64,000 bases of DNA from Megalonaias nervosa. Lineage: Eukaryota; Mollusca; Bivalvia; Unionida; Unionidae. Position numbers and translations under genes: made by a program. This document shows positions 53,901 to 59,900 of this stretch, piece by piece. The notes beneath the pieces are model-generated. The model saw nothing but the letters and a program-made list of their open reading frames with translations. It was not told where the DNA came from and did not search any database. The stretch spans positions 1 to 64,000 of the forward strand of contig JAECUM010009704.1 in assembly GCA_016617855.1 (NCBI GenBank). The letters run 5' to 3'. How positions within the stretch are numbered: position 1 is the stretch's first letter; every line of letters starts with the position of its first letter.

Positions 53901-56900
53901 CAGCCAAATTGTTTTGAAGGGGCAATGGATCTCATTCATCCAGTCCCCTCCAGTTTCATCATTCTCCATCATGACAGAAATCCCTAGTGGTCCTGCAAAG
54001 ATGGACATTTTACAGAAGGAAATAGAGTGGACGCTTATAAAGCAGATGGTGGTAGTTTAACTGGGTGTATATTCCAGTCCTTTTCTTGTTATGAATGAAT
54101 ATGGAAAAATGAGACCTATCATAGACTTGAGCAGACTCAATCACTGTATTACTGCCCCAGAATTTAAGATGGAGATGGTAAGGTCCTCTGACTTGCTGTG
54201 CAGTATGATGTGTATGTAGTCGGTCCTGTCATACATCAGCAGTATCATTTATGTGCTGTTGAAGGCATCCTCCAGGACATTCATTTTGCTGAAGGAGTTT
54301 CTTCAACTTCTTGGCCTGGTCATTGTGGTGGTAGACATGTTATACCTCAGCCACCTTTACATGTGCCCTCTGCAAATGGCCCATCTAGCAGAGTGGCACC
54401 AGATCTCAGGTTGATAAGATCACTAAATTATAATCTCGACAAAAATCAAATGCTCCTGTCCAATATCAAGACAGAGAGCAGCTAGTAGTGGGAATGCCTT
54501 TAGAAGCTTAACAACCAGATCATCACAATCAGTTCAGACACCAGTTTATTTGGTTGGGATTGACTTGGTTGTTACTGGATTTTGTGACAGTCATTAGCAA
54601 GTGGATACTGCAAAAGAAGGCTCTTCACATGTCTCCTGGAAAAGAAGGCCATTCTAGGTGACCTGAGTGGAATGCATCCAAAGGAAGATGGTTCTGATAA
54701 TGTTGGACAATTTGGTTGTAATGACCTACCTCTTAAAACAATTGGAGACAAAGTCATTGGACCTTCATATCATAATATGGGATTACCTTTGTTGGTGTGC
54801 CCAATATCATATAAATATACAAGTCGACACATTCAAGGCAGGCTCTGTGTTCTGGCTGACCCATTATCAAGGAAGATCAACTGATTCATACAGAGCAATC
54901 TCATACAGAGCATCCATCCATCTTCCACTGAGTCTGCACCCTATGGGTTGACTGATTCTAGACCTCTTCACAATGAGGTGGAACAATATGTGCTGTCAGT
55001 GCCCTTTCAGTTAGTTCTGAGGGAATATGGTCATATGCCTTTCCTTCAGTGGTTCTAATGCTGAAATTAATTCAGAAAATGAGAGGCATGTACTGTAAAA
55101 TATTTCTGGTTGCCCCTGTCTGATGAAACAAATCTTTGGTCAATGATCTGATCAATTTGGTAATGAAGATACCCAGGAAAAGTGTAGCTCAGGCATCTGA
55201 GGTCACTGTTATTCTGTCTTTATCTGGGGGAGGCTCCTCTTTCATGCCAGGCTATTGTCATCAAGGCTGTGTAAAGAAAAGCAGTTTGATGCTTCAGTTG
55301 TGCATATAATCATGACAGCTGGATGGTCTTCCACTTTGATGATACAGGAGAGGAAGTGGCACATTTTCACCAACTAGTGTGATGTTAATGACATCACACC
55401 AGTCTCAGCCTCCATCGGCCAACTCTGACCGCTCCAGTGGCCTAAGTGGTTAGAGCATCCATCTCGAATGCGGGAGGGTGAGGGTTTGTACCCTGGCAAA
55501 GCCATACCAAAGACTTAAACAAATGGTACTAGCAGTTGCCTTGTTAGGTGCTTACCTTTAAGAGGTCATTGTTAGGACTGGTCGGCCTGGTGTCAGGATA
55601 ATTTGACTGGGTGGGACATTATGCTACATGTCTGCAGCATGATGCCCCAGTGCTAGACATCACTGTAAACTGCCACAATGCAGACAATATAGTGATATGA
55701 CTGGAAAATTGTTAAAGCTACATTAAAAATCCAAATCACACACACACACCATCAACCAACTGGTGAACTTATTCTTTGATGACAAGAATCTAGCCAATAT
55801 CATAATCAAGGGATACTGTTCATTGATCTCAGACACATTCAGATATCATGGAAGAGATGAGAATGGACTCGACAAGGACCTTTCCAACTTGTCCAGTCAA
55901 CATATCCAGACCATGCTTGCTTACTTTGCTATCAAAATTTAACATCTCCTGGGTCTTGATGTGGCTGAAAAGTTTGAGCCCCCTGTCTTCCACCTTGCTG
56001 AAGCAGTTATTATACAAAACTTATTTCATGATAGCACTTGCTTCAGCTTGCAGGGTGACTACATGCACTGTCCATGAATGTGAATATATGCAGTTCCATT
56101 CCAATGGCTCAGTTGTACTAATGGTGCAGTCTGGTTTCATTTATTAGGACAGGTCACTGTCAGTGGGCAACCATCAAATTAACTCTCTCCTCTGTCAGTC
56201 TGTCAAGTGAGGCAAAGCTTCAGGACCTGGTACATGCCCTAATATGTTATCTGAGGTACATGGAGAAAGTTCGAGGCAGCCATGCAAGGCTATTCCTGCT
56301 GGGTAAGACAAGAAAACAAAACATAACACTACAAGCACTTGCTATTTGGCTAAAGTGGGTTATTAGATCTGTGCACTCTGAACTCTCAAAGGATCGTTAT
56401 AACTTGTGAAGATTTTGGCAATCTCCATGAGCCTGGCCATCAAACGTAATATCTCAATTTGAGACACAGTGGAGTCGATAGGCTGACGTGCCCAGCCTAC
56501 TTTCTGCAGCTTCTGTCTTCATGACATGGCCTTGCAAAGGAGAGAGCTGAATCTCACTGGGCCACTGGTAGCTGCCCATGCCCTGTTTATGACAGCAGAA
56601 CTTCAGCGCAGGGCCTTGCAACTTTCAGTGGATCTTCTGGGAAACTTTTAAGTGTAATGCAATAACCAGGTTCTAGATCTGACAATGATGGCACATGTAT
56701 AAACACAGTCTTCAATTGTGCTGATGTCACATTAGAAGTTCATCATTTTTCTAGAGGGAAGTCATCTTGCTCCTATAGGGTGAAGGGTTGCATGCTGAAG
56801 TATTCCCTCATATTCCTCCTACCTACTTTCTTAATGAGATTGGGCAATGGGGTTTTTGATGGAGAAAGGAAATGTTTTAGTAAATTATGTTTCTCCAAAA

Positions 56901-59900
56901 ATACTTACCTGATGACATTACTCTCAATCAGTCCCACCCTTCCCCGCAAATGCTAACATGTTGTCATAGTTTTGCAATCAAGCATAAACTAGTTGCATTT
57001 GGGGTACAATTGGCCATATAGGTGGCACTCACCAGTTATTATGTACTTTTGAGAGAGTGACGTATGTAAGGTGAAGTTGTTTGCATTTAAAGAATGCACA
57101 GTGGAGAGAATGTTGGCATACCTCTATGCTACTTTGATGTAATGTGGCTGATATTTCTTTGGATATTGTACTTTTGGAAATTGTAAATGATCTTAGCACA
57201 CTGCTAACTAAAATGACTGCTCCCTTGTGCTCCAAAAATCAGCCTGAATTTGTCTAAAGTACACTATCCGTAGCAGCTATTGAAATAGGGAAAATGAATT
57301 TTGCCAGACTAGACAATACCAGCTTCTGAAAGTGCAATGTATGAATTATCAAATATATAAAATGTAAAAAAAGTTATCAGCTCTTTTTTTGACAATTTAC
57401 CTCTAAGTTCAGGAAGTGAAAATGACCAAGTGGAGCTAGCAGTTTTTTGAAAGGTGCACATCTGGAGTAAGGCCAAGCTGTATACTCTATAACCCATATT
57501 ACACCCATCAATCATACACCATAATAAAGTGAATTAAAGGTTCTTTGAACAATACCTAAGATATACAAGGTCTTTTCTAAATACCCAGTATAACCAGTGA
57601 GGAAACCCAGGGAAATTCTTTTTCCTTAAAATTCTAACCCTATGCAAAATACGAAACTGTAGAGCGCCACCTTAAAACAAATATAAAAATTTATGCAATT
57701 ATTTTTCTTATTTTCATGTCATTATGTATGATGTTCTGAATAAAATGGTACATTAACATTGATTTTATGCATGAAAATAAGCAAATTATGCTTAATTTGC
57801 ACTTGCTTACATAATTTGCCATGAGGCATGTTTGTGTGAGTAGTGACCTTAATTATGGGGAAATTAGAAGTCTTAGAGAATAGGAATAAAGTCAACTTAA
57901 ATTTAAAACTGTTGTATTAAGTAAAAGAAATATATAGTGAAAATGTTTCTTTTCATTTATTTGCAATGAAATTAAAAAATAAATGATGACAAAGCAAGTT
58001 TGCTTTCTTCCATATTAAACAATAAGCAAATATTTTACCCTTTGACGTTTGACCTTTATGAACCTCATCTGTTCCATCCCTTTCAAACTGTGAAATTTAT
58101 TGTTGACATCTCAGGAATAATTATGGCTAGTTTCATGTTCCTATCTTTCAGCACAACACTGGTTGCTATGTTGACAAAATGTAATGCACATTTTTAAAAT
58201 AGCTCACTTTTTATCATAAGGTGGTGGGGGGCTGTACTTGTTTGAGACTCTGACACAAATAAATATTGTTCTGGGGGGGGAAATACAGGAGAATTATTCA
58301 AAAGGATTGTTTTGATGCTTGCAACTTAAATATTTCAGCCATACAATCAAAATTAAATCATACAATAATGATACCTATGTGCTGTGGTGGTGCTCACTAG
58401 TTATTATGTGCTTTTGAGAGAGAGATGTATGTAAGGTGAAGTTGTTTGCATTTAAAGCATGCACAGTGGAGAGAATGTTGGCATACCTCTATGCTACTTT
58501 GATGTAATGTGGCTGACATTTCTTTGGATATTGTACTTTTGGAAATTGTAAATGATCTTGGCACACTGCTGACTAAAATGACTGCTCCCTTGTGCTCCAA
58601 AAATCAGCCTGAATTTGTCTAAAGTACACTATCCTTAGCTGCTATTAAAATAGGGAAAATGAATTTTGCCAGACTAGACAATACCAGCTTCTGAAAGTGC
58701 AATGTATGAATTATCAAATATATAAAATGTAAAAAAAGTTATCAGCTCTTTTTTTGACAATTTACCTCTAAGTTCAGGAAGTGAAAATGACCAAGTGGAG
58801 CTAGCAGTTTTTTGAAAGGTGCACATCTGGAGTAAGGCCAAGCTGTATACTCTATAACCCATATTACACCCATCAATCATACACCATAATAAAGTGAATT
58901 AAAGGTTCTTTGAACAATACCTAAGATATACAAGGTCTTTTTTAAATACCCAGTATAACCAGTGAGGAAACCCAGGGAAATTCTTTTTCCTTAAAATTCT
59001 AACCCTATGCAAAATACGAAACTGTAGAGCGCCACCATAGCAGGAACAACAGCATTAATCTGTAAGAGTTACTTTCTCTTTGTCTCTATGATGTGTAGAC
59101 AGAGAGACATTTTTCATATCTCCATGATGGCTGGATTTGAAGGTAGCAGAGAGTAAGTCCTAATGTTAATAGGATAATTAGTTTTGGAGAAATATAATTT
59201 ACTAAAAACTTTGCTTTTAATTGGATTGTGGCAGTTTTCATATGGGAACAGTATCTGTGATTGGACCCCTTCAGATATGTTTCAACAAACATGTGATAAA
59301 TAACTTTTAATGAATACAGATAAAACTTATGGTTATCTATCTTTATTGTCAGCACAGTGGCAGCATTTTTAGTATTATGACCATGGTACTGCATTTTATA
59401 AATTAGAAATGCATGCAACAGCAGAGACAGTACCACCAAATACTGTTGTTGTTGTTGTGGGTTTAATGCCATTTTTAGGACAAGATAGACCATACATGGA
59501 GGCCATTATAACTGGTTGAGGAAGAACCTGGGAAAACCTCGGTAAGAACCACTGACCTATGGGAAGCTACTGGCAAACTTTGTCACATACACACATTGGC
59601 CAAGCCCATAAGGACAGAGGTGAGATGGCAGTGATTGGAAAGGCGAGCACTTGGTCAATCTGGCTCCCACCAAATATTGAAAACTGCATGTAACAGCAGA
59701 GACATTACATCTGAATATTGAAAACTGCATGTAACAGCAGAGACATTACATCTGAATATTGAAAACTGCATGTAACAGCAGAGACATTACATCTGAATAT
59801 TGAAAACTGCATGTAACAGCAGAGACATTACATCTGAATATTGAAAACTGCATGTAACAGCAGAGACATTACATCTGAATATTGAAAACTGCATGTAACA

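Larger units (their letters stand above)
53400..56960 (+). mobile_element. second DIRS-like retroelement remnant, 5'-truncated, with SINE A inserted
   Basis: Broken frames in order: RT (about 53990-54240), an LLG...LHMCPLQ motif (about 54300-54410), RNase H (about 54520-54900), then, beyond a SINE, a tyrosine recombinase (about 55750-56150). The 3' end near 56850-56950 has a right-end-like stretch followed by TTTCTCCAAAAATACTTACC, resembling the junction in the intron 6 element. No matching left inverted repeat was found. Stops are frequent. Confidence 0.7.
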
